The notes under the pieces: model-generated
Database searches by the model: none
Seen by the model: the letters and a program-made list of their open reading frames with translations, nothing else
What the model was told of the DNA's origin: nothing
NCBI GenBank assembly: GCA_947455585.1
Contig: CANGOY010000048.1
Coordinates: forward strand, 1 to 10,277
Source: Comamonadaceae bacterium
Lineage (GTDB): Bacteria; Pseudomonadota; Gammaproteobacteria; Burkholderiales; Burkholderiaceae_C
Direction: 5' to 3'
DNA length: 10,277 nucleotides
Translations under genes and position numbers: made by a program
Part shown: piece after piece, positions 1-6,505 of the stretch
How the letters are laid out: each line of letters starts with the position of its first letter
How positions within the stretch are numbered: the first letter of the stretch is position 1

Positions 1-370
1 AGGCCAAAGCAGCGGCGAGCGTAAGGAACAACAGGTTGCGCCCCGGCACAAAGGTGTTGGGCAAGCCCGAGGCTTCCATTTTGAAAGCGGTGTCGCGGGT
101 GAGGGAGGTTTCGCTCACCTGCCCCAACACGCCGAGGTCGAGCAAATGGTCTTCACCCAGCTTGTGTGCCCATTGTGGAAACTGCTCGCGCATTTGAGCC
201 AGTACTTGAATACGGGCTTCTAGCTCTACCAAATGGCGTTGGCGGTAATCAAACGCCAAAGTCTCCACGCGCTCGTATTGCGCCAGTGCATGAGCCAAAC
301 AGGTGGTGGAGTCTTGTCCGCCCGAAAACAGAACAAGTGCGTTGCGATGAATGGGATTGCGTGCTTGCAT
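1..370 (-). CDS. queC: 7-cyano-7-deazaguanine synthase QueC, N-terminal part (cut by window edge)
   Basis: QueC converts 7-carboxy-7-deazaguanine to preQ0 with ATP and ammonia in the cytoplasmic queuosine pathway. Only the first 123 residues lie in the window; the gene runs off the left edge. The PP-loop ATP-binding motif SGGQDSTTCL is at residues 16-25, the family stretch FDYRQRH at 40-46, and PGRNL at 109-113, all typical of QueC. The C-terminal zinc-binding cysteines would lie outside the window. The ATG at 370 is chosen because GAGAAG sits six bases upstream of it. That Shine-Dalgarno overlaps the TGA of the upstream yqhA, so the two are probably co-transcribed and translationally coupled. 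Identification rests on conserved motifs and is strong; whether the rest of the gene is intact cannot be seen. Confidence 0.95.
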   Translation of the reverse strand, partial: MQARNPIHRNALVLFSGGQDSTTCLAHALAQYERVETLAFDYRQRHLVELEARIQVLAQMREQFPQWAHKLGEDHLLDLGVLGQVSETSLTRDTAFKMEASGLPNTFVPGRNLLFLTLAAALA

Positions 371-373
371 GCG

Positions 374-379
374 CTTCTC
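374..379 (-). promoter_or_regulatory. Shine-Dalgarno of queC overlapping yqhA stop
   Basis: GAGAAG on the minus strand lies six bases upstream of the queC ATG at 370. It is fused to the yqhA stop codon, so that the sequence reads TGAGAAG. Ribosomes terminating on yqhA would stop right on the initiation site of queC, which favours coupling. It fixes the queC start. Confidence 0.6.
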
Positions 380-953
380 AGTGTGACGGTTCTTGGGGGT
401 GTGAAATTTTGTCAGTCAAGGCAATGGCCAAAGCGCTGAGCAAGAAGGTGATGTGAATGATGGTTTGCCACATCAACACCTTCTCGTCGTAGTTGGCCGC
501 GTTGATGAAGGTCTTGAGCAAGTGGATGGACGAAATGCCAATGATGGCCATGCCCAACTTGACTTTCAAAATCGACGCGTTCACGTGACTTAGCCACTCG
601 GGCTGGTCGGGGTGGTTTTCTAAATACATGCGCGACACAAAGGTTTCATAACCGCCCACGATGACCATGATGAGCAAATTTGAAATCATCACCACGTCAA
701 TCAAACCCAGCACCACCAGCATGGTGATGGACTCGCTCAAGTGCGTGACGGTCATGCCGTTTTTGTAGCCAATGCTGGTGACCAAGGCGTCAAGCGCCGC
801 TTGACTGCCAAACGCAGCCTCAATCAGGTGCACCAACTCCACCCAAAAATGAAACACATACACGCCTTGCGCCGCAATCAGGCCCAAATACAAAGGCAGC
901 TGCAGCCATCGGCTGGCAAAAATAAAACGCGGCAAGGGTGGAATTGGCTTCAT
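378..953 (-). CDS. yqhA: YqhA/UPF0114 family inner-membrane protein
   Basis: A 191-residue integral membrane protein of the UPF0114 (YqhA, TIGR00645-like) family, whose biochemical function is not established. The FASRWLQLPLYLGL stretch near residues 12-25 matches the usual family opening (ASRW...P.Y.GL). Hydrophobic segments lie at about 18-47, 76-100, 130-146 and 162-180, consistent with about four membrane spans. SNLLIMVIVGGYE (91-103) and a hydrophilic loop around 105-125 are also family-like. I start at the ATG at 953; an in-frame TTG at 962 would add three residues, but neither start has a clear Shine-Dalgarno. It is the first gene of a two-gene minus-strand unit with queC. A functional link to queuosine synthesis is not evident. 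The family call is confident and the role is unknown. Confidence 0.9.
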   Translation of the reverse strand: MKPIPPLPRFIFASRWLQLPLYLGLIAAQGVYVFHFWVELVHLIEAAFGSQAALDALVTSIGYKNGMTVTHLSESITMLVVLGLIDVVMISNLLIMVIVGGYETFVSRMYLENHPDQPEWLSHVNASILKVKLGMAIIGISSIHLLKTFINAANYDEKVLMWQTIIHITFLLSALAIALTDKISHPQEPSH

Positions 954-1010
954 ACGGAACAATCTGAAGTGAATGCGTAAATTTTGCCTGAGCCAGCCTA
1001 AACTGCAGAC

Positions 1011-1571
1011 ATGTTGTTACAAATTTTCTCTTTGATTCTGCACTTCGCCGTGGGCTTGGTAGCGGGCACCTGTTTGCTGCGCATGTACATGCATTTGCAG
1101 CGCATCAATCTGTCCAGCAGCGGGGGCAACCCATTGGCCCCGTTTGTGTTCAGCATCACCAATTGGATTGTGCTGCCTGTGCGCCGCTTTGTGCCCGCGA
1201 TGGGGCGCTTAGACACCGCCAGCTTGGTGGCCGCCTATGCGGTGCTGCTGGCCAAGCACTCGCTGCTGTGGATTGTGGCAGGCGCTGCAGCCCATTGGTT
1301 GAGCTTGGTGACCAACGCTGGTTTTGAATTGCTCAGCGTGATTCTGTCTAGCCTGATGTGGATGGTCATTGCCTACGCACTCATGTCGTGGTTCAGCGCA
1401 GCCTCGGATGCGCGGTACTTCTTGGCTCAGTTGGTCGAACCGCTGTTGCGCCCCATTCGTCGTGTGATGCCACAGATGGGCACGGTGGACTTGTCACCCA
1501 TTGCCTTGATGTTGTTGATTCAAATTGCTGACATCGTGCTGCGCCACGTACAGATGCAAGTAGGGATTTAA
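1011..1571 (+). CDS. yggT: YggT family membrane protein
   Basis: A 186-residue inner-membrane protein with two tandem YggT units. The first unit carries NPLAPFVFSITNWIVLPVRR at about 40-59 followed by a membrane segment around 68-100. The second repeats the pattern with LAQLVEPLLRPIRRVMP at about 138-154 and a membrane segment at 160-180. Four hydrophobic spans are visible (about 2-24, 70-100, 106-130, 160-180). Family members have been linked to osmotic tolerance and membrane organisation, but no molecular activity is established. It is divergent from yqhA across 57 bp and is followed after three bases by the lipocalin gene, suggesting one transcript. No strong Shine-Dalgarno precedes the ATG at 1011 (only GCAGAC), so initiation may be weak or leaderless. 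Confidence 0.9.
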   Translation: MLLQIFSLILHFAVGLVAGTCLLRMYMHLQRINLSSSGGNPLAPFVFSITNWIVLPVRRFVPAMGRLDTASLVAAYAVLLAKHSLLWIVAGAAAHWLSLVTNAGFELLSVILSSLMWMVIAYALMSWFSAASDARYFLAQLVEPLLRPIRRVMPQMGTVDLSPIALMLLIQIADIVLRHVQMQVGI

Positions 1572-1574
1572 AGA

Positions 1575-2144
1575 ATGTTGATGCTGCTCAAAAACTTTTG
1601 GCTTGCTGCGGTTCTGACTTGTACGGCGCTGAACGCCACGGCGCAAAACACGGCAACAGCTGCCAACTTTCCGCCTGTGAGCGCCATCGCCACACTGGAT
1701 GTGACGCGCTACATGGGCACTTGGTATGAAGTTGCCAAATTCCCAAATTGGTTTCAAACCAAATGTGTGGCCAACACACGCGCGCAATATTTGGCGCAAT
1801 CCGATGGTTCGGTGCAGGTGCTCAACAGCTGCGTCACGACGGACGGCAGCACCATAGATGCGTTGGGCCAAGCGCGCCAAGTCGGCCCTGCTACGTCGCC
1901 CAAACTCAAAGTTCGCTTTGCCCCTGCATGGCTCAGCTGGCTGCCTGTGGTGTGGGGCGACTATTGGGTGATTGACCTCGACACCGACTACCAACTGGCC
2001 GCTGTGAGCGACGCCAAGCGCGACTACCTGTGGGTACTGTCACGCACACCGCAGGTGAACGCCAAAGCCTATGACGCATTGATTGAACGGCTGAAAGCGC
2101 AACACTTCGATGTGCAAAAACTCGAACGAACACCTCAACGCTAA
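1575..2144 (+). CDS. blc: Blc-type bacterial lipocalin, secreted
   Basis: A 189-residue lipocalin, an eight-stranded beta-barrel family binding small hydrophobic molecules such as fatty acids or lysophospholipids; the ligand here is unknown. The diagnostic first lipocalin motif GTWYEVAKFPNWFQ spans 48-61. DYWVIDLDTDYQLAAV (129-144) and RDYLWVLSRTP (149-159) match the Blc core, with FDV at the usual C-terminal place. An N-terminal hydrophobic segment (about 7-20) ends in ATA before Gln24, a plausible signal peptidase I site. Cys16 sits in VLTC, which is a poor lipobox because Thr is at -1, so the protein is more likely soluble in the periplasm than lipid-anchored like E. coli Blc. Cys64 and Cys86 could form a disulfide. 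An in-frame ATG two codons later (1581) is an alternative start. Confidence 0.92.
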   Translation: MLMLLKNFWLAAVLTCTALNATAQNTATAANFPPVSAIATLDVTRYMGTWYEVAKFPNWFQTKCVANTRAQYLAQSDGSVQVLNSCVTTDGSTIDALGQARQVGPATSPKLKVRFAPAWLSWLPVVWGDYWVIDLDTDYQLAAVSDAKRDYLWVLSRTPQVNAKAYDALIERLKAQHFDVQKLERTPQR

Positions 2145-2159
2145 AAAGGGAAGCACCAC

Positions 2160-2369
2160 ATGCGAGTCAAACAAATCCTCACCGATGTGCAACTGGTCAT
2201 CGCTGACCTTGAAGTTCATTTGAATGGCGAGCTACGCACCAGCCCCACGTTGTGCGCGCTCATTCCAGCAGCCGATGGGCATGAAGAAAAAATTGTGCCG
2301 CTCAACACGCCGGATGGACGCCCAATTTTTATGAACTTGGAAAACGCGATTCAGCCGGTGAACGACTAA
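2160..2369 (+). CDS. Small unknown protein, 69 residues
   Basis: I do not recognise a family. The ORF codes for 69 residues with no membrane segment or signal peptide. It is rich in alternating hydrophobic and charged residues, with an N-terminal helix-like stretch (VKQILTDVQLVIADLEVHL, 3-21) followed by a short likely beta portion with TPDGRPIFMNL near 50-60. It has a good Shine-Dalgarno, AAGGGAAG at 2146-2153, about seven bases before the ATG. It starts 15 bp after the lipocalin stop on the same strand, so it is probably the third gene of the yggT-blc unit. It ends nine bases before the convergent transporter gene. The ribosome-binding site and operon position support a real gene; its function is unknown and it should not be inferred from the lipocalin. 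Confidence 0.7.
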   Translation: MRVKQILTDVQLVIADLEVHLNGELRTSPTLCALIPAADGHEEKIVPLNTPDGRPIFMNLENAIQPVND

Positions 2370-2378
2370 CCGCGAACC

Positions 2379-3269
2379 TCAGCTCTGGGTTTTCTGGCGG
2401 ACTTCATAGGCGGTTAGCAAACCGCCTGCAGTACCGCATAGCGCAATCAAACCGATGCCTATCATCGAGAAGTGATCAGGCATGTGGTCAAACACCAGCC
2501 AGCCGCCCAACATGCCAAAACCAATTTGCGCGTACATGTAGGGCATCAATGTGCCCGCCGGTGAACGCTCAAACGCCAAGATAAGCATGAAGTGGCCTAC
2601 GCAGCCAGCAAAACCCATGAACACCAATTCCAACCAGGCCTGCGCGTCGGTGATGGGAACCCAATACCAAATCATGGGAATGGATGCGAGCGCAGTGCCA
2701 ATCCACCCTGTATAGAACTGTGTGGTCATGGCATCTTCCGTGCGTGCCATCTTGCTGGTCATCAACTGAAATGCCGTATTTACGATGACCAGAGCCAAGG
2801 GGATGAGCAGCGACCATCCAAACATTTGCGTTCCAGGCCTCACGATGATGAGCGTGCCGACAAAGCCACCACACACCAGCACCACGCGCTGTGTAGACAC
2901 ATGTTCGCCTAACGTACGCGTGGCCAACAAAGTGACCAGCAAAGGCACCGTCATCACAATGGCTGTGAACTCGCCCACCGGCATGAATTTCAAACTTGAA
3001 AAGACCAAAAAAGTCAGAGTAACAAGCAAGACGCCACGCGTCATTTGTTGACGCGGGTTATTGGTCTTTAAAACGTCCAAGCCTTTGATGGGCAAGACAA
3101 CGGCAGTGGTCAGCAGCGCCTGAAAAAAGTACCGTGCCCACACCGCTACCAGCAAAGGCACGACAGCGATCACATGCTTACTGGTGGTATCGAGTGCGGC
3201 AAAGCACATCACTGCCATCAACAACAAAATAATGCCGAGCAATGCATGGTGCTTTTGTCGATGCGGCAT
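2379..3269 (-). CDS. DMT/EamA family transporter
   Basis: A 296-residue polytopic membrane protein of the drug/metabolite transporter superfamily, with two EamA repeats of about five helices each. The first repeat covers roughly residues 9-144 (LGIILLLMAVMCFAALDTTSK near the start, MPVGEFTAIVMTVPLLVTLLA at 96-116, GTLIIVRPG at 138-146). The second covers roughly 153-290 (MPYMYAQIGFGMLGGWLVF at 242-260). Such proteins export or import small metabolites; the substrate cannot be read from sequence. The open frame extends upstream to 3419, but that part lies in the HNH gene and looks like a basic, non-membrane shadow. The ATG at 3269 shares one base with the HNH stop (TGATG), so translation is likely coupled. 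It is the third gene of the malic-enzyme unit. Confidence 0.92.
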   Translation of the reverse strand: MPHRQKHHALLGIILLLMAVMCFAALDTTSKHVIAVVPLLVAVWARYFFQALLTTAVVLPIKGLDVLKTNNPRQQMTRGVLLVTLTFLVFSSLKFMPVGEFTAIVMTVPLLVTLLATRTLGEHVSTQRVVLVCGGFVGTLIIVRPGTQMFGWSLLIPLALVIVNTAFQLMTSKMARTEDAMTTQFYTGWIGTALASIPMIWYWVPITDAQAWLELVFMGFAGCVGHFMLILAFERSPAGTLMPYMYAQIGFGMLGGWLVFDHMPDHFSMIGIGLIALCGTAGGLLTAYEVRQKTQS

Positions 3270-3490
3270 CAGGCTTTGGCCTTGATATGCCGCAAGTTGT
3301 TGCAACGGTCGTGGCTGATGGCCAAGTTTTCTTGGTGGCTGTTGCCGCCCTCGCTGAGCGGCTGAATGTGTTCTAGCGTGGCGTCGGCATGCGCCACATG
3401 CTCCCCGCAAACCCAACACGGCACCACGCCATGCAACTGGCGCGATACCGTTTTGTAAATTTTGTCGCGGGTGAGCTTGAGCCGACTCAA
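3269..3490 (-). CDS. Small HNH-motif protein (HNH endonuclease family), 73 residues
   Basis: A compact HNH-type zinc/metal-binding domain with almost nothing else. Visible are CWVC (Cys25, Cys28), LEHIQPLSEGG with the first His at 41, SHQENL with Asn55, and SHDRCNN with His60 and Cys63. This is the order expected for an HNH nuclease with structural cysteines. Members cleave or nick nucleic acids in many contexts; no specific role can be assigned to this stand-alone form. The start is TTG at 3490, four bases after the malic enzyme stop; no ATG or GTG gives a longer frame and the next upstream in-frame codons soon reach a stop. No strong Shine-Dalgarno is visible, so it may rely on coupling. 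Its TGA overlaps the transporter ATG by one base. Confidence 0.8.
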   Translation of the reverse strand: MSRLKLTRDKIYKTVSRQLHGVVPCWVCGEHVAHADATLEHIQPLSEGGNSHQENLAISHDRCNNLRHIKAKA

Positions 3491-3494
3491 GGTG

Positions 3495-4778
3495 TTACTT
3501 GACCCAAGCCGTCAAAGTTTTGGCGTAGGCATCAAAGTCTTTGATGGGGCGCTTGGCCACACCCGAAGCTTCGGCCGCACGAGCCACGGCAGGCGCGATG
3601 CGCTGGATGAGGCGTGTGTCGAATGGCTTTGGAATGATGTTGTCTACACCAAAAGATAAATCCAAACCGGGGTAAGCGGCTTGCACTTCAGCGGTCACTT
3701 CGAGCTTGGCCAAGTCGGCGATTTCGCGCACGCAGGCAATCTTCATCTCTTCAGTGATTTTGGTTGCACCGCAATCCAAAGCGCCACGGAAGATGTACGG
3801 GAAGCACAACACGTTGTTCACTTGATTGGGGTAGTCAGAGCGGCCGGTGGCAATGATGCAATCTGGGCGCACAGCTTTGGCCAACTCAGGGCGAATTTCT
3901 GGCTCGGGGTTGGCCAAGGCCAAGATGAGCGGCTTGACTGCCATGGTCTTGACCATGTCTTGCGTCAACACGCCGGCTGCAGAGCAACCCAAGAACACAT
4001 CGGCACCATTGACGGCATCGGCCAATGTGCGTGCGTCTGTCTTTTGTGCAAAGCGGGCTTTGGATTCGTCGTAGCCACCGGGGCGGCCTTCGTAAATCAC
4101 GCCTTTGGAGTCGCACACAAAGATGTGCTCTGCCTTCACACCCAAACCGAGGAAAACATCCAAACAAGCCAAGGCTGCAGCACCTGCGCCCGACACAGCC
4201 ACTTTGATGTTGGCGATGTCTTTGCCAGCCAATTCCAAACCGTTCAACATGGCAGCGGCAGAAATGATGGCGGTGCCGTGTTGGTCGTCGTGGAACACCG
4301 GAATGCTCATGCGTTCGCGCAGTTTTTTCTCGATGTAGAAGCACTCGGGTGCTTTGATGTCTTCGAGGTTGATGCCACCAAAGGTGGGTTCCATGGCGGC
4401 GATGATGTCGACCAATTTGTCGGCATCGTGTTCGTCGAGTTCGATGTCAAACACGTCAATGCCAGAGAACTTTTTGAACAAGCAGCCTTTGCCTTCCATC
4501 ACAGGCTTGCCGGCCAATGCGCCGATGTCGCCCAAGCCCAACACCGCTGTGCCGTTAGTGATGACGCCCACCAAGTTGCCACGGCTGGTGTATTCGTAAG
4601 ACATTTGCGGGTCTTTTTCAATCTCCAAGCAAGGGTACGCAACGCCAGGTGAATAGGCCAAGCTCAAGTCGTGCTGGTTGTCCAGCGGATGAGTCGGCTC
4701 CACGCGAATCTTGCCCTTGGTGGGCGAGCGGTGGTAGTCAAGTGCGGCGGTGCGTAATTCTTGTTCTGCGGGAGTCAT
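3495..4778 (-). CDS. maeB: NADP-type malic enzyme, single-domain short form
   Basis: A 427-residue oxidative decarboxylating malate dehydrogenase, converting malate to pyruvate and CO2 with reduction of NAD(P) in the cytoplasm. The N-terminal domain shows LAYSPGVAYPC (40-50) with the catalytic-type Tyr42, ITNGTAVLGLGDIG (73-86) and EGKGCLFKKFSG (95-106) with the catalytic-type Lys97. Metal ligands are in LEDI (138-141) and HDDQHGTA (163-170). The NAD(P)-binding domain has VSGAGAAALACL (195-206) and LALANPEPEI (286-295). It matches the N-terminal half of MaeB but lacks the C-terminal phosphotransacetylase-like domain that brings typical MaeB to about 750-770 residues. The stop is clean and no remnant follows, so this is the short family form, not a truncation. 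The ATG at 4778 has only a weak GGA upstream. Cofactor preference is inferred. Confidence 0.93.
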   Translation of the reverse strand: MTPAEQELRTAALDYHRSPTKGKIRVEPTHPLDNQHDLSLAYSPGVAYPCLEIEKDPQMSYEYTSRGNLVGVITNGTAVLGLGDIGALAGKPVMEGKGCLFKKFSGIDVFDIELDEHDADKLVDIIAAMEPTFGGINLEDIKAPECFYIEKKLRERMSIPVFHDDQHGTAIISAAAMLNGLELAGKDIANIKVAVSGAGAAALACLDVFLGLGVKAEHIFVCDSKGVIYEGRPGGYDESKARFAQKTDARTLADAVNGADVFLGCSAAGVLTQDMVKTMAVKPLILALANPEPEIRPELAKAVRPDCIIATGRSDYPNQVNNVLCFPYIFRGALDCGATKITEEMKIACVREIADLAKLEVTAEVQAAYPGLDLSFGVDNIIPKPFDTRLIQRIAPAVARAAEASGVAKRPIKDFDAYAKTLTAWVK

Positions 4779-4837
4779 GAAGTATCCGAACTGTTTTGTG
4801 AAAAGGGGGGCTTATCCTACCGCGCCACTCTTACCCT

Positions 4838-4865
4838 TTGCCCTGAACGGGCAAGTGCCTACACT
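4838..4865 (+). promoter_or_regulatory. Candidate sigma-70 promoter for the RlmI-like/ykgJ unit
   Basis: In the 125-bp gap between the divergent malic enzyme and methyltransferase genes, TTGCCC (4838-4843) and TACACT (4860-4865) are spaced by 16 bp and each match the sigma-70 consensus at four of six positions. Transcription would start near 4872, about 30 bases before the ATG at 4904. The -35-like box is also the left arm of a perfect 6-bp inverted repeat, TTGCCC-tgaac-GGGCAA (4838-4854), which could be an operator or chance. No convincing minus-strand promoter for the malic enzyme was found here. Confidence 0.3.
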
Positions 4866-4903
4866 TACGCACTTCTCTCTACATCTGCCCCACAACGCCC
4901 CAC

Positions 4904-5863
4904 ATGCAAGCCCTGTTGAATGCCATCGCCACGATGGCCCTGCCCACCGACGCACAACGCGTGTTCCATGGCCGTGGTGGCTTGTATCCGGGCTGCGAGC
5001 AGTGGGCTTTAGACGCTTTCCCACCTGTGTTGGTGCTGACCAGTTTTCAAGCGGTGTCTGAAGACGAACTGACCGCCATTGGCACAGCGCTGTCCGCACG
5101 CTGGCATCAGATTGCCCCCACCCAGTCGCTCAACTGGGTGTTTCAATGCCGCGCAGAAGGCCACATCGAAACCCGCTTGATGAGCGGCACGGTGCCCGAC
5201 CCGCATGTGGTGACAGAAAACGGCACGAGCTTTCGCGTGCATGTGCTGAAAGGCCAAAACCACGGGCTGTTTCTCGACATGGCCGAAGGCCGAGAATGGG
5301 TGCGCCACATGGTGCGCAACTATTCGTCTGACCAGCCGCGCCTCAAAGTGCTCAACCTCTTTGCCTACACCTGCGCGTTCTCGGTGGTGGCACTGCAAGC
5401 GGGCGCCAAGCAAGTGGTGAACGTGGACATGAGCCACGGCGCGATGGCCATTGGCCAACAAAACCACCCGCTGAACAGCATCAGCACAGGTGCGACTTTT
5501 TTGATGCACGACATTTTTAAAACGTGGGCCAAGATAACGCGCAGCGGGCCTTATGGCTTGGTCATCGTTGATCCGCCCAGCTACCAAAAAGGCAGCTTCA
5601 TCGCCACCAAAGACTACGCCAAACTCATGCGCCGTTTGCCTGAACTATTGGCCCCTGGTGGCTTTGCATTGCTGTGCCTCAATGCACCCGAGCTAGGCCT
5701 AGACTTTTTGCAAAACCAAATGCAAGAACTGGCCCCTGAGTTGAAGTTTGTCGAGCGGGTGGCCAACCCTGCGGCATTTGCCGATGTGTCGCCCGAGCGT
5801 TCGCTCAAAGTGCTGGCGTATCAAATGCCACCGTTGCCAGCGTCTATGGAGAGCGCAGCATGA
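4904..5863 (+). CDS. Class I SAM-dependent methyltransferase, RlmI/RlmK-like
   Basis: A 319-residue AdoMet-dependent methyltransferase resembling the catalytic half of RlmI (YccW), a 23S rRNA cytosine methyltransferase; the substrate here is unproven. HGRGGLYPG (22-30) is a conserved N-terminal signature of this subgroup. KGQNHGLFLDM (116-126) corresponds to the family K-T-G-F-FLDQR region just before the Rossmann fold. VLNLFAYTCAFS (149-160) is the AdoMet-binding motif I, VNVDMS (172-177) motif II, and VIVDPPSY (220-227) the catalytic-loop motif IV. RlmI's N-terminal PUA RNA-binding domain is absent. Motif IV is DPPS and no conserved catalytic Cys pair is evident. The ATG at 4904 has no Shine-Dalgarno; an in-frame ATG at 4934 is an alternative. 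The 3' end overlaps ykgJ by four bases (ATGA), so the two are coupled. Confidence 0.85.
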   Translation: MQALLNAIATMALPTDAQRVFHGRGGLYPGCEQWALDAFPPVLVLTSFQAVSEDELTAIGTALSARWHQIAPTQSLNWVFQCRAEGHIETRLMSGTVPDPHVVTENGTSFRVHVLKGQNHGLFLDMAEGREWVRHMVRNYSSDQPRLKVLNLFAYTCAFSVVALQAGAKQVVNVDMSHGAMAIGQQNHPLNSISTGATFLMHDIFKTWAKITRSGPYGLVIVDPPSYQKGSFIATKDYAKLMRRLPELLAPGGFALLCLNAPELGLDFLQNQMQELAPELKFVERVANPAAFADVSPERSLKVLAYQMPPLPASMESAA

Positions 5864-6255
5864 GGTCGCACATCGCCATCGTCAACGTGGACAACTGCGA
5901 CACCTGGACGCGCTACCGCAACGGCCTGTGCAGCACTTGCGCCGCCAACTGCTGCACCATGCCTGTCGAGGTGAAGCTGCTCGACTTGGTACGCCTAGAA
6001 CTGGTCGACCCGTTTGAAGCCGAGCACGAAGAGCCCAAGCAAATTGCCAAGCGCTTGCAAAAGATGGGGGTGATTGAGCACTTCAATTTCAAGAACAGCA
6101 TCTTCACCCTGTCACGCCGTGCCAATGGGGACTGTCAAAACTTAGATGCCAAAACGCGCCGCTGCAAGGTCTATGAAAAAAGGCCCAACACCTGCAGACT
6201 GCATCCGCAAGTGGGGCCTAGACCTGGGTATTGCCCTTATGGGGCGGTACGCTAA
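5860..6255 (+). CDS. YkgJ-type cysteine-cluster protein (putative zinc/iron chelating)
   Basis: A 131-residue cytoplasmic protein of the YkgJ/UPF0153 cysteine-cluster family, thought to bind zinc or an iron-sulfur cluster; its role is unknown. The expected arrangement is complete: C24-x2-C27-x3-C31-C32 at the N-terminus, then Cys92, Cys102, KRPNTCRLHP with Cys112, and GYCPYG with Cys125. Between them is a charged helical middle (about 40-80). The spacing R-x-C-x2-Y-x2-RP-x2-C is typical. The ATG overlaps the TGA of the preceding methyltransferase gene, indicating coupled translation. It converges with the 63-residue gene on the other strand across seven bases, and no terminator hairpin fits between them. 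The family call is secure and the function is not known. Confidence 0.9.
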   Translation: MRSHIAIVNVDNCDTWTRYRNGLCSTCAANCCTMPVEVKLLDLVRLELVDPFEAEHEEPKQIAKRLQKMGVIEHFNFKNSIFTLSRRANGDCQNLDAKTRRCKVYEKRPNTCRLHPQVGPRPGYCPYGAVR

Positions 6256-6262
6256 CGCTGCG

Positions 6263-6454
6263 TCAATGTTGAAGTTCTTGAGCGTCCAACTCAATCAGCG
6301 CATCAACCAGTGTGTTGATTTGCTCCTCTAACGCTTGCACCACGCGTGCGTCCTCCACACTATTGCTGTTGTAAAAGGCAATATTGGCAGCCTCTAAGGG
6401 TACGTATAAATTTTGAACCTGCTGCTCTAAGTCTTTTTTCAATGCGTCGTTCAT
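6263..6454 (-). CDS. Small acidic helical protein of unknown function, 63 residues
   Basis: I do not recognise a family. The protein is 63 residues, acidic, with no membrane segment. Two heptad-like helical stretches can be seen: about 1-26 (ALKKDLEQQVQNLYVPLEAA) and 33-60 (VEDARVVQALEEQINTLVDALIELD), split by a short turn with Asn-Ser-Asn-Ser. It would suit a small helical hairpin or a dimeric coiled coil. I start at the ATG at 6454; an in-frame TTG at 6463 is possible but lies in the inverted repeat. No Shine-Dalgarno is visible. It lies 75 bases downstream of the DUF3820 stop and converges with ykgJ. It could be the last gene of the glmS unit or have its own promoter. Coding status is moderately supported by composition and placement only. 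Confidence 0.5.
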   Translation of the reverse strand: MNDALKKDLEQQVQNLYVPLEAANIAFYNSNSVEDARVVQALEEQINTLVDALIELDAQELQH

Positions 6455-6457
6455 AAA

Positions 6458-6480
6458 AATCAAAATCGGTTGTTTTGATT
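6458..6480. repeat. 8-bp perfect inverted repeat before the 63-residue gene
   Basis: AATCAAAA (6458-6465) and TTTTGATT (6473-6480) are exact reverse complements separated by seven bases. The element lies immediately upstream of the ATG at 6454. It may be an operator, a weak stem-loop in the leader, or chance in AT-rich DNA. Confidence 0.5.
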
Positions 6481-6505
6481 CTCTAGAGCTTTGCGCCCAA
6501 CATCA

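Noticed and set aside
2375..2391. Possible rho-independent terminator between the 69-residue gene and the transporter
   Set aside because: AACC and GGTT can pair around a short CAG/CTG stem with a bulge and a run of four Ts follows, but the stem is weak, the loop is too small, and it overlaps the transporter's stop.
3270..3419. Upstream extension of the DMT transporter frame
   Set aside because: The added 50 residues are Arg-, Gln- and Ala-rich and lie within the HNH gene in another frame; the transporter's own ATG at 3269 overlaps the HNH stop.
3681..4652. Long plus-strand open frame (323 codons) opposite the malic enzyme gene
   Set aside because: Its product is rich in His, Cys, Gln and Ala with no motif, as expected of an antisense reading of a biased gene; the minus-strand frame has complete malic enzyme motifs.
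5009..5587. Minus-strand open frame of 192 codons opposite the RlmI-like gene
   Set aside because: The His- and Ala-rich product has no motif, while the plus-strand frame has clear AdoMet motifs.
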